Assembly (NCBI RefSeq): GCF_019649055.1
Contig: NW_026570238.1
Location: forward strand, 1,054,001-1,118,000
Source: Paramacrobiotus metropolitanus
Taxonomy: Eukaryota > Tardigrada > Eutardigrada > Parachela > Macrobiotidae
Length of the DNA stretch: 64,000 nt
Reading direction: 5' to 3'
The notes beneath the pieces are model-generated. The model saw only the letters and a list, made by a program, of their open reading frames with translations, ran no database searches and was not told the origin of the DNA. This document shows, in pieces, positions 1 through 11,056 of this stretch. How positions within the stretch are numbered: position 1 is the stretch's first letter; the number at the start of each line of letters is the position of its first letter. Position numbers and translations under genes: made by a program.

Positions 1-326
1 AGGTCACCAACGGTTCCAATCCTGTCGGACCCATGGTCTACGTGTTTAGTGCACAAGGGGATGGACGATCGCCGCTGTCCCTGCCACGCTATCGTCCAGT
101 GACCCGACCAATACAGGAAATTATCAAGAATTATAATGGGGATTTTGCCGCGAAAACTTACAGCATTAACAGCCAGCTACCATCGCTGTTGTTACCGTTC
201 ATGCCTCCAACGTCAAGCGACAGTTTTGAGAAGCCGATTGCAATTGCGCATTCCAATCTTAACGGACTGTTCATGCCACTGTCAGTGCAAACGTGGCGGG
301 CTCGAAATCCACGAGTTGGAAAATAA
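1..326 (+). CDS. C-terminal exon of a gene entering from the left edge, unrecognised
   Basis: The reading frame is open from base 3 to the TAA at 324-326, about 107 codons. Bases 1-2 are AG, so the exon may start at base 3 behind a splice acceptor just at the window edge. A Met codon at 33 is in frame, but the frame is also open before it, so 33 need not be the start. The product is Pro/Ser-rich with no membrane segment and no motif I recognise. An AATAAA overlaps the stop codon and could serve as a polyadenylation signal. It could be a chance ORF, but the unbroken frame to the edge favours a real terminal exon. Confidence 0.4.
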   Translation, partial: VTNGSNPVGPMVYVFSAQGDGRSPLSLPRYRPVTRPIQEIIKNYNGDFAAKTYSINSQLPSLLLPFMPPTSSDSFEKPIAIAHSNLNGLFMPLSVQTWRARNPRVGK

Positions 327-1556
327 AGTACTTACGTTCTAACTGATTTTGGAAGGCTGGAGCTCTTTAGGTGGCTCCGGGTTCACAAAGACGATCTCTA
401 AGTGACTTTATTAGCTAAATATGTAATTGGATTCTGTATATAAAATTATGTCGTTACTGGTTGTAATGCAAGTTTTATGGTATGCTATATGTGCTTTTTT
501 TTCGCTTCATCAGCTAGCCATTGCATGTGAATGCTTGTAAATATATTATGACAAGCTTAAGTACTCTAGTAATATGATCGAAATTATTAATGCGGACACT
601 ACTTTCCCAGTGCCCAGTACAGCCAACAATTAAGGCCTGCTTATGGGTTTTACATTTAGCCTTACAATTAATTGATTTCAAGCTCAAGGTTTGTCTGCAC
701 ATGAAGTATTAAGCAATTTTGTTTATACAAGTGGTACAATCGTTTTTATTTGGCAGCTTCCCAGGAGCGATTACTGCTTATAACAGCTGTATGGAGTAAA
801 CGAACGAACACTAATAAAATCAGTTACTCTATAAGAGGCTAGTTTAACATTCTGCTCCAAAATCTGGAAAAGGTCACTGGTGGTGTTAATGCATCTATAA
901 TAATTATTACGATGGCTGTACGTTAAGTTGGATAAGTATGGTCCCTACGGTTGTAACTGTACAAGTACAAAATTTGCAAAACTACGATTGCGTCTCTAAA
1001 TTATTAATATCTATATTCGTATTTCACTTGCACAACAATGTTGGAAGTGCAGTTGTGGACTCTAGATCTGCAATTTATTTGCAGAATGCATTGTAAAGTT
1101 GCAAACCAGATGCGACGTACGAGTATTGTTTGATCCAGTTCCATCAAACTCATGCTCGTATTAACCGGTGTATCGCAAGAACATAAGTAGTATATGAGAG
1201 CGATAAGAGCTGATAACGTAAGTGTAAGTGATTCTGATAATTACTAGTAAAAGTTATCCACTGTAGTACGCATTCTTTAGCTCTTCTGCTGTGGCACGCT
1301 ACGTTAATTAGTCTATTTCTGCAAAAGCAGTTAAGTTAGAAAAGCCGTTTTACGATAAGAAGTCTATAATTTGGAGTCTTATAGACTTTTCAGCTACCCA
1401 TCGATTTACGGTCGTCGAATATAATTTTATTGAATTATTGAATTGTGTAGAATTGAATTGAATTATTGAATTGTTATTATTTTATTGAATTGTGTAGCTT
1501 ACGCGTTTAACAATTTCAAGTTAAGTACAACGGGATTGAAATATATTGAGTGAACG
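327..1556. other. Intergenic, AT-rich, no gene seen
   Basis: I see no convincing exon on either strand. The short minus-strand frame at 514-702 has no splice or domain support. The stretch ends in a short tandem repeat listed separately. Confidence 0.6.
1425..1497. repeat. Short TTGAATTA-type tandem repeat
   Basis: Irregular copies of TTGAATTA/TTGAATTG/TTATTGAATTG follow one another just upstream of the secreted PAN-like gene. This is simple AT-rich repeat DNA. Confidence 0.7.
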
Positions 1557-2504
1557 ATGCTGCTTTCTGGAGCTGGAAATCACGCTGCTATTATCCATTT
1601 TGGTGCTCTATGCTTCGTATTTGGATCGTCGTACAGCAAATTATCGCGGTAAAAGCGGATTTTTTGTAGATTGCAAAACGGGTTAATATATACCGATTAT
1701 TTTAAAGATAACTACCTACATTGTATTTACACAGCATGTAAAATACATGCTTTAATTGTAAAATATTTATAAAAGTATACTTGTAGCAGTGCCTGAATAT
1801 CATACATTCGAAAGCAGACGAAACAACAGCAGCACTTCTTGCACTTTTATGTAGATATGATACCTACTAGAATTATAGCAACATTCACAGTACAATACCG
1901 CGAAGCAAAAATATGGGTTATTCATTTGCATCATTGCAAGAAGCAGTTGCAGTCCAGCAGTTGATTGTATGTACTATAAAACGCATATTCTGCAAGTATT
2001 ATGATATCCAGAGATGCGAGTGGCACGCGTCTAATCGAAATATCCGGTTGGTACTTCAAAGGAAACGATCTGGGATGCGCAGATGATGCCAACATAAATG
2101 AGTCTGCCTGTTGGATGAACTGTTTGAACACTTTAAATTGCCGACTAGTGGCGTATGCTTTAACGGACACACCGACAAAATGTTGCTTCAAAGGTTACGG
2201 CAGTTATGAAGTGGTACAGTCCAGTGACTGGAAGTTGCTAACGGATCGACCTTTTCGGAGTTTCCAGCATCAACCAAATTCGCATCCGGGAAAGCGCGGT
2301 CCGAGCTGCGAGACGGGTATACCGTGCGACGATTGGAACCTTGTGGAAGGGCGTGCGAACGCCGACATATGCAAGACCCTATGTCTGTTGTATCCCGATT
2401 GCAATGTAGCCATCATTCATAATAAAGATGGTCGGTGTTATTTGGACCGCGTTGAAAATTGGATGGAAAGCGGATATGGGCCTTTTGATAGTTGGGTTTT
2501 ATAG
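1557..2504 (+). CDS. Secreted PAN/apple-like Cys-rich protein
   Basis: Two-exon model: 1557-1648 and 2012-2504, 194 residues. Exon 1 starts MLLSGAGNHAAIIHFGALC, a plausible signal peptide, and ends in phase 2 before GTAAAA. The acceptor is ATATCCAG at 2004-2011 and the frame joins cleanly, while the larger upstream frame is closed by a TAA at 1977. The mature part holds two similar Cys modules, each opening with a Trp-containing segment (GWYFKGNDLGC and CDDWNLVEG) followed by C-x3-C...C spacing (ACWMNCLNTLNC; ICKTLCLLYPDC). This resembles the PAN/apple fold used for extracellular protein or carbohydrate binding. The alternative is a single-exon start at ATG 2001, which would lack any signal peptide. 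The family call is by pattern only. Confidence 0.55.
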
Positions 2505-2651
2505 ATTATTGTACAAATACTTTCGGTTTACTATAACTGCGGCCTGCGGGGAATTCTTCAATATAAAAGTGTGTGTTTTTGCTATACCATAATGCACCTT
2601 CTTAGCCTACGAGTACTGATGATAAATTTGGGCTCGTGATTTCTTTGTGAT

Positions 2652-3754
2652 TTATAAATTGCAGGCTTCTTCGCATTTAATAATCTTTTCCAGCAATATA
2701 CGCTGATGCACGGTATGAAATCCGGAAGCAACAAAATTATCAAGTTGCAACCCAAATGCTAATTCATAATGGAAAAGCTCCGCGTTGGTTTCCCATTGAA
2801 GGCTGTTGGTAAAGCTCACAAGGATTGCATTCGCGTGATCTACAGTAATATTGGTGCCCCATAAAAATTACTTAACAAATTACATATAAGCCACAGTTTA
2901 CCTTCAAATCGCGAACAAGACAGAAATTGGTATTACGTTACGTACCTTTGGCTTCCCTGATTTGTGCAAAAATTTGACTGACTAACGTTTTCGGACCAAC
3001 ATCAACGTGGCGCCCCATAGAACGGGTTACATCACCCCTGTCCTGGGAACTTCGAAAAACTTGACGAGATACGTTGATATTGTCTTTGACCAGTACACCA
3101 AGCAGCTCGCAGGTTTCAACATCGTCCTGTTTAAGGAACTTTACATTGGCGTGTTTCTTTTATCAAAATTATTTTCTAATCGCAAGCTACCAAACCCGCA
3201 CGGGAATAACATTTTCTCAATGTCGGAACTTTGACAATTATATAAAGCAAAACGTTTGATCTACTATTTATTCTGATTAGCTGATCAACTGTTAAATTGG
3301 GACTTATTTCAATAATTCCCAGTTAATGGACATACGGCTGTAAAAATTCAAAGCATGATTAAGGAATTTTGTTTTGAACTTTTGAATGTGATGAAAGGAG
3401 TTGAAAATACCAGGTGCTTACTGTCTGGAAACTCCACGGATCAATTAATATTTCTACTTCCGGAAAGGACTTTAGCAAGTCATCTAAACTTTCAGAAGGG
3501 GCTTTCTTGCATACAACATCCTGGCTGTCGGATTTACGGCAATGCTGCAACAGTTTTGTCAGATTACGTTTACGCATACCGCTACTTCTAATATAATTTT
3601 GGAACTGCAGTTCCGCATTAACCTTAAGCACAAAATGAACACCTAATCGAAAATCGATTTTGCTGCTCCTTAATGTTGTCACAATGGCTTCCAGCGCAAC
3701 GCGGATAGATTCTACCCGTGCGCGAAAGGTCCCACATTTTGACCATTCACTCAT
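2652..3754 (-). CDS. Unrecognised three-exon gene, 257 residues
   Basis: Exons on the minus strand: 3754-3380, 3156-2946 and 2839-2652. Intron 1 is phase 0 (donor AAA|GTTCAA, acceptor AAAAG, 223 bases). Intron 2 is phase 1 (GTACGT...CTGTAG, 106 bases) and gives DHANAILVSF after REAK. The ATG at 3754 has a good context (AAACAATGAG). The product is hydrophilic and probably soluble, with charged helical stretches, no signal peptide and no membrane segment. I do not recognise the family. The body of the protein (for example VKFLKQDDVETCELLGVLVK) has clear coding character across all three exons. Intron 1 has weak splice sites and is the least certain part. Confidence 0.6.
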
Positions 3755-3949
3755 TGTTTCCTAAATCATTCAAAAGTGTCCAGGGTTCACGAAGTAATAC
3801 TGGCGCACGTATTACAGTCAACTGTCGTTCGTTACCGTACATGCAGACTTTGTGAACCTCCAACCAGCGGTACAGCGTCAATAATCTTGTAAAGCGCCAT
3901 CTGTAGTTCAAGTTTGTACCACTACAAAACTGGAAAGGTCAAGATGTGA

Positions 3950-6303
3950 TTAGGAGTGCCGTAAAATTAACTCATACTGAAATATGTATAATAATGGAAT
4001 ATGCATAATAAAAAAATACGAATAAACCTTCCATGCACTTCTTCCTACTAACGTCTTTAAAGGACATGTTTTCCGGAGGCATAACGTATATAGCCCGCAA
4101 TAACGAATTCCCCGCCAAATCGTACAGACCGTGAACACAAGGAATCAAAACTCGCGGCATTCTACGGAAGTATGACTTAGTCAATTCGGTCGCATCCACC
4201 GTCCACTGTCCATGTACAAAGCGGAACTTTTATCTTGCATCATCGTAGCGACTACCTTGTACACGTCCAGTTGACTCATCCCGGCTGCTGCATGTAATAG
4301 TGCCATTGATAAAAAATTCAGCATGGAAAATCCCGACAGAGTATCATGACAACGTTCTTCAACTTGCAACGCTTCTTTGCGCGTAGCTAATGCTGGTGTC
4401 GGCACCGGAGTTAGGACGATGTTCGGAGATTTTACAGGGGTTTGCTTGGTGTTTTCCTGTCGAATAAAAAATATTTGAGCTAAAACTGGTAAATAACAAA
4501 ACACGATGGTTTAGCCGTTATTGCGATAATCTGGAAAACATATACTGCAAAACAGCTAGCTTAGAGCAAATACGCTACTTTTTGGGAAGCTTTGTCCAAC
4601 TGTTGCGTCACGACCGACTTTTTCCCCTTCGCAGCAGTGCCAGTTTTTGCATTTGCTACGCGGGCTGTTTTCGTATTCCATGGAAAAGATTTTGGATCGC
4701 TGCTTTCTGTACCAAAATCTTCATCCAGTTCCGGGTCCATGTCCTCTTGGGCGCTTTCGGAATAATTTTCGTCGGTAGCTTGTTTTGTCTCGTTTTCTAT
4801 GATGGATTTTGCGGCCGGTGTTTTCTGCACACTGACGGCAGAATTAGTGCTCAAGGGATTGGTCTGGGCTAACAGAGGCGCAGATTTTGGTTTTGCATGC
4901 ACTGCGGGCGCACTGGATTGAGTATTGTTGGTTTTCTCATTCGAATGGGGATAATTATCACAACCCCTGTTAACGATACTAGGCTGCAACATGCACGCTT
5001 TTAGCATTAAAGGTTAAGGTTTTTATATTTGAACGCGACCAAGTTGACCTTTGTTTTAGCTTGAATGTTTGGGTATTAATCTCATGAAGGCGCTGCTCAG
5101 TCTGTTGTAAGCAACTTGCGGTTACTCGTTCTCGAATACAGGCGTATAAATCGGGAAGTCCTGTGTCTTTAACACAAATCTCGTGGAGGCTTTGCGAATG
5201 GAGACCAGGTTGCATTCGTGCTTTGTGGAGTTCTTTAAAATAGTTTTTTTCTCGGTCAGCTGAATTTTTATCAAGGACTGATTTTAAAACCGGTGGATTA
5301 CGGACGAAGTATTTCATGATTAAATCTCTGGCCACATTTCGGTTTGGCCCGGGAATACTATCTTCCGACTCATGGTTGCCGTTCTGGAACGAAGAGATCA
5401 GAACGGTGTCATTAGAAAAAAACAACGGCACAGGTGGCAATGAAGCGTTTGTGTAAATTGAATCAAAACAAGCAGAGTTCGTTTGCTCCTTTGCGGTGCT
5501 GAATTGGATGTACGTCCAGTATTGCCTACGCAGCAACAACAATAACAAAGATATAATATACGAGTACATAAAAGTGATAACAATATTCTTGTAGCTTTGA
5601 CGGTTTAAAATTTAAATTAGCTGTTATTTTTCACAACGAAAACAATCCGAGCCAATAGAACATTCCTGAATAACGTCACCTGGAATCACTTACTTACCAA
5701 ATCATTTTGTCCCAAGCGCCTTGATCAAACGGATTTAGTTTGCTCTCCGGATCGTAAAGATCGTATGCCCTTAGAAAGCGAATCATTAAACGATAGCATT
5801 TGGAGATTAGAACTCTTGATTCAGCCATCGAAAATCCGTTGGAAAAGGAACATGGTAATATTCGCGCGGTGATTCCCAAGTTGCGCAACTGCCTTCAGAA
5901 TTTAACGTAAGCATGCAGGATCATACAAAACCGGCAATGCAGTGTTGGGAAACTTACAGGGGCGTCGCTGCGCAGTTTCGTAGTCCACTGAAGGGAAATC
6001 GTTGGGTGATTTTGGCTTCCGGTTACTCCTACAGTAACCTTTGAACCTGATAGGCACGTGGCCTTTAAACTTTTTTGAAAGTTTTCGTACTGTGAAACAA
6101 CCAAGCATTATTACGCAGAGCATAGAAATGCAGTTCTTCCAAGTAATCAGACTGCAACCAACCAGTGACAGTTTCCAGTTATCCGTTCCATCCTGACTAG
6201 CGATACGAAAAGCTTGCATCACTAAAGGTCGCATCCAAAATTGCTGCTGAGTGATGTATCCTCCATAATCATCGTTTCCATCCGCCTCCTTCCTCTTCTC
6301 CAT
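3950..6303 (-). CDS. Unrecognised nine-exon gene, 548 residues, acidic/Thr-Lys-rich middle
   Basis: Exons (minus): 6303-6223, 6151-6115, 6046-5958, 5888-5698, 5525-5049, 4966-4579, 4456-4256, 4175-4020, 3976-3950. All junctions keep frame and introns run from 43 to 523 bases. The N-terminal half looks folded (CYRLMIRFLRAYDLYDPESK, WDKMIWQYWTYIQF). The middle, from about residue 290 to 410, is low-complexity, rich in Ser/Thr/Pro/Lys and with an acidic run (DMDPELDEDFG), typical of a nuclear or scaffold linker. The C-terminal 120 residues are again ordered (SYFRRMPRVLIPCVHGLYDL). No signal peptide is seen. I cannot name the family. Reading it as continuous ORFs suggests frame breaks near 6165, 6075 and 4225, but each is removed by a normal-sized intron of 80, 68 or 71 bases. 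It ends 196 bases upstream of the start of the preceding minus-strand gene. Confidence 0.6.
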
Positions 6304-6862
6304 CTATTTTAACCGAACCGTATTACAGTATTATTCTCATTCCAGAAAGCTTACCCTAATTTTGAACATCCCTACCATAGCGTACAAGTAGAATTTTATA
6401 TTTTTTTCGTTTGCATCGTCGGAATTATTAATCATCAATCATAGAAAGTGGCCCACTATTAATTTTAACTATGCAGTACGGTTACTATGACATCTACATG
6501 TTTGAATACATTTAAAATAATTTTGGGGCTCGAAGCTAACTAAGTTCTGCTAAGTTCTAAGCTAAGTCCAAGCTTTTAACTAAGATCGAGTTTTTTAATT
6601 TTTTAGTTATGCAACTACGACAAGTTTTTGATTTTCATAAACTCGTTGATGCTATTCCGCTTAATCCGTTACCATGCTGCCAGCACAAACGGTGCAGTAA
6701 TGCAATAGGCACTCAGTCGTTTGAACTCCAGTAGAATACGGCCAGAAACTTATAGTTAGAAATTTTTAATGCTCGTACTATCGATTTATAGGTTTTGCAT
6801 CATGGTACCATGGTGCAATAATTACCAACTAAACGACAACTGATGGTACAGTGATCAGCAGT

Positions 6863-6870
6863 CGTGGGAA
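6863..6870 (+). promoter_or_regulatory. Su(H)/CSL-like site CGTGGGAA
   Basis: Matches the YGTGRGAA consensus of the Notch effector CSL. It lies about 4.2 kb upstream of the HEY start. Single matches are common by chance, so this is a candidate only. Confidence 0.2.
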
Positions 6871-9015
6871 TTGGTTTACGCCGTAACATTGTATAAAGTT
6901 GAAGTACTTCTATACGTACTCCATAGGTGCGATATGATTAACGCTCAAAGCTTTAAGTTACTAGTATTAGGAATTTGAAATTGATTGTGTTTGATTTTCA
7001 CTGATATGCGACTCGACGAGCCATTGCAGCTATATTTAAATTTGCTAAATAGTATTCAAATTAAAGCTGAGTAAATATTTCAACAAAGACCGAAATCCGC
7101 TTCATTTCTATTGTCGCCTTTTTATCCATCAGGAGGATGTTTAATTAAGTTCTGCAGGCAAAAAGTGCATACGGCTGTATTTTATTCTTGTCGCTGTACC
7201 ATCTGGCCAGTAGATGTACACAGCTCATCATTGAACTATTTCCATTTTTAATTGGACATTCAGAAAACTGATCCTGGGGAAACGAGAGAATGCTGCATAT
7301 TGTTTCGAGATTATAGTGCACCGTTTAGGGCTTAATTTGAAAGCTTTGTTATCGTGTCCGTGCGGAAGGGCTAAATATTCTAGATTGACACCTGAGAACA
7401 TACGTACAGTATTGTTTTGTTTATGTTTAAAAACGAGTTTAAGTCTGCACTAAATGAACGATCGGAGACACTGTATATAAAATAACAGTATAATTTCCAA
7501 CACATTATAATTATATTAGGTATTATTCTAACCTTGACATGATTGAAAATTAGCCGCAACTTAACTGTAAACATTTCGTAAAAGTTTTGCACAACAAGCA
7601 GAAACAAATTCTTCTTCGAGGAAGCCAGCCGGACAACTAACAAGTATCTTGAAACCTTATATTATTATTGTTCTAAGATTATTGGTGGAATTATTTCTGC
7701 TTTACTTTAATTTGGACATGCTTTAACTTGGAATTATTCCTGCTTTACTTTACATAAAGTTGGTCCACAAATTCTTTTAGTAATTTTATTATTTTACGCA
7801 TAAAGAACAGTGGAGCAAATCTGTCGTCGATGTTATAAACCATAAACCACAAAGAACTACAAGTAACTAGTTTCGATATATCCTTATGTGGAATCAAATT
7901 ACTGAAGAAGCAGTCTGCCGGCATGTTGCCGCCGGCAGGTTTGATGCTTTTACAGTTTAACGAGCGGGTGGTCAGCCACAAAACTGCAGCAAGTACATGG
8001 GAACCACTTTGTTATGGTTCGTGTTATCGTTGTCGTAACATGAAATATTATTGCTACAGCGGCGCGATGGCTAACAAATAAAATGCAGCGAATGTGTCGG
8101 GGCTTCAAGTGCAACCTCAGCTTGAACGATGTTTAATATGCAACGCTAAAGCGTGCGCGGCGCGGCTAAAAAGAAAAAAATCAAACATCTAAAGCATATA
8201 GCCGGTGTGTATTTTAAGGCGTAAAATTGTATCTCCGGTCCTGGGAACGTACATGGCTTGTCTGCATTCTTTTGTGCCGCTCTCTTTACTTATCAAACAA
8301 ACATTATGAGTCGAGCATATTGACATTGCGCCGTAAACGCTTCTCACGTACAATAACGGCTAATATTGGTCCCTTTGTCAGCGGTGTTTTCCTTCAGTGC
8401 AATTTCTAGCCCACTCGAGCGATTTTTTTGCATAATGGAGCGCATAACAAATAATTCTTTGTATTACTACTTACGTAAAACTGTCTGCACAATTAGCAAT
8501 AATTGTTTTTGTTTCCGTATTTTTTTATGATTTTGCTCAGAGTACACGTCCTGTCCAAAACCAGAAGATAAAGGTTCACTTTATTAAAAGTTAGATTACT
8601 CTTTCAAGTCATTTCAAATTTCTTTAATGCGTTAGCTACGTCTTCCAAAGTTTTAGGTTTTATGTTGGGTGCTTCTAATAATACACAAAAAATAAACAGT
8701 GCTACAAAACACAAAGCATTATTCTAAATGTACTGATAATTCGAATGAATCGTGTGTTTATATTTATCAAAACTTCTAAAAAACAGGCAAACATATACTA
8801 TAAAGTATAAACCTAGAGGCTGCTCGCGCTTTTTATGCAAAAAAAGTTCACCAATCTTCGTTGTTGACGGTTTCTAAGAATAGGGTGCTGTTAACAAGTG
8901 AAAATCAGTTGAAGTATGCGCAGTCGAAACGACTCGAAAGCGTTATTCGATAGATTTTTCGAAAAGAAGACGAGCAACTTGTGGCCTGTAGCGTACTTAG
9001 CGTATTCATGTCATT

Positions 9016-9023
9016 TTCCCACA
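9016..9023 (-). promoter_or_regulatory. Su(H)/CSL-like site TGTGGGAA
   Basis: TTCCCACA on the plus strand reads TGTGGGAA on minus, a full YGTGRGAA match. It lies about 2.0 kb upstream of the HEY start. A candidate only. Confidence 0.22.
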
Positions 9024-9265
9024 GTATCTCCATGGCTAATTAAACTCCCCGCTGTTCACAAGACCGAAAAGCGACGTGAATACGATTGTGTAGGAATCAG
9101 TGGCTGAGCCATGACGATAGGATCAAGTGTCATTCGAGGATACATTCTCATGACCCGCGTGTGCGGGCCGTGTGTCCAATCAATACGCCTGAATTACATG
9201 CTTCACTAAAAGATCACGTCATCCTGACATAAAAGTAAATAATGCTCCATTTGTATCGGAGTAAT

Positions 9266-9273
9266 TTCCCACG
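9266..9273 (-). promoter_or_regulatory. Su(H)/CSL-like site CGTGGGAA
   Basis: TTCCCACG on the plus strand reads CGTGGGAA on minus. It lies 250 bases from the previous site and about 1.8 kb upstream of HEY, the spacing of a small cluster. A candidate only. Confidence 0.22.
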
Positions 9274-11056
9274 TTTTGCGAGAGAACATATTTATTTTCG
9301 TAAATTATAATTTGTTTTTGAGTAAAATTATTATCTAAACTGTAAATGTTTCAATGTGAATTTCTTACCGTTTTGAAATTTTATGTCGATTTAATTTTGT
9401 TTAAATGTTCACAGGCGATCGTCATCGTGCAAAAAATAAAAGAAGCAATATCTCCCTTAATAATAAGTGCGACAAAACGTTGACGACACACTCAGAAATT
9501 TATAATGGTTGGAATTAATAAACGTAGTACAGATTTACAGATAGTAAAACTATATTCATTATAATGCAAGGTTTTATTAACTGAACTTGGCATGAAATGC
9601 CTCAGGTATTAGGAATCGCAAAATGTTTATAGTTATTATCTAATTGTTAAATTTGTTAAAGCATCTTTAACGCATTTTTTGTTAAAGCCCTTATTTACAA
9701 CATACGAGCATACCTACATAGAATACTGCGTACCTTACATAGAATACTATAGCTAGGTACCGTACCGTAGTATAAACTTACCATGACTGTAATATTCGCT
9801 TCAGTTGTTTCACTTAATTATTTGTACAATCGTCTACGTGACTGACCTTAGTTGCTTTAATAGCCGCATAATAATGTTCCATCGTGTCCTGATTTGATCT
9901 GACGGTGTCCTGAATTGAACTAACCACAAGATCTTTTATTAAACCTAATGCGGATTCCGCAAGGTGCTTGCTTCTTTCCCGCTTTTCGGCGGGGCTGCAT
10001 TACAACAGCGGCGTTAAAGAGGGGCATATTAAACGTGTGCGGCAATATTAGCGTACTGAAAAGGTTAGAAATATTCTTTAAGCATAGAAAGCAGCTTAGC
10101 TGACCAGCGGTCAGACACGCGCGCGTTTCGTTTCTTTTGTTCAGTACAGAACGCGCAGAACAGCTATGCAGCATTCACATACAAATACGGCAATAAGCTG
10201 AATTCATCGTTTATCAAACATGCATTTGCAAACGAGCCGACAAAACTTTTAAAGATGGTCAGTTAAGCTTTAAGACGACTGCAGCTTAAATGCAGCAGTA
10301 ACCTAAATTGCGGAGCGATGTTATTTGGAATTATAAAACACGGCTTCAACTTAATTCCAACTTCTGAATTTGATTAAATGAGTAAATTCATTTTGCCTTT
10401 TTAGTATCTGTTTTCGTTTCTACTGAACGTTCCTGTGTCGCGAAAAGCTTGTTGTCGCATTTAAAACGGAAAGAAATGTTTGGCTCCCATCTCGCTACTT
10501 GTTGCCGGATTTAATTAAATTAACAATACAGCTGGTCATTACACATTTCACAGAACATATCAAATTGTTCTTGATCCGTTTAATCAGCTTCGCTAATTAG
10601 TGATTAATGAAGGATCAATAAATCGTAGCCGACAAGGAAAATTTTAACAAGTTTATCCAAGGACGCCAGTGCATCCGACTGTAACTTTGTAGCTGTAGGC
10701 GTAATAACCGGTGCAGCGTAGCCGGAATCGGTTATTCGCCATTGGCCAACCGGCGCCTTGCGCATTCATACCGCACGATGACTGTCCGTGAAAGAGCCCT
10801 TCCTACCACAAGCGGCGCAAGCGCATTGTGCCGCGGTGTGCCACACAGGCTTTTGCAGTCGCCCGGCTCTGACTTGTTTGATGGGTCGTGTGTAGGATAG
10901 TGTGAGCTCGTGTGCTGGTGTGTGCATGTGTCAACTGTGCTTTTGGTCATTTAGTTAACCGTCAGCCGTCGCACCGAACGTCTGCCTGCCTCGTTCCGTT
11001 TCATCTGCAGTCGTTTCCCCGTTTTTGCCGCACGTATTCATATACCGAGAATAACT

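Larger units (their letters stand above)
6304..11056. other. Gene-free 4.75 kb upstream of the HEY gene
   Basis: No exon pair on either strand looks coding. The small frames (for example 7745-7981 minus, 8916-9107 plus) lack starts, splice partners and domains. The last 350 bases before the HEY start are less AT-rich and include an ATTGGCCAAC (CCAAT-type) motif at 10741. Three CSL-like sites are listed separately. The stretch is a reasonable place for HEY regulatory DNA. Confidence 0.5.

Noticed and set aside
4200-6175. Apparent frameshifts near 4225, 6075 and 6165 suggesting a pseudogene
   Set aside because: Phase-consistent introns (4176-4255, 6047-6114, 6152-6222) with GT-AG ends remove all three.
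7745-7981. 78-codon minus-strand ORF
   Set aside because: No ATG, no partner exon, no known domain; length is within chance for this DNA.
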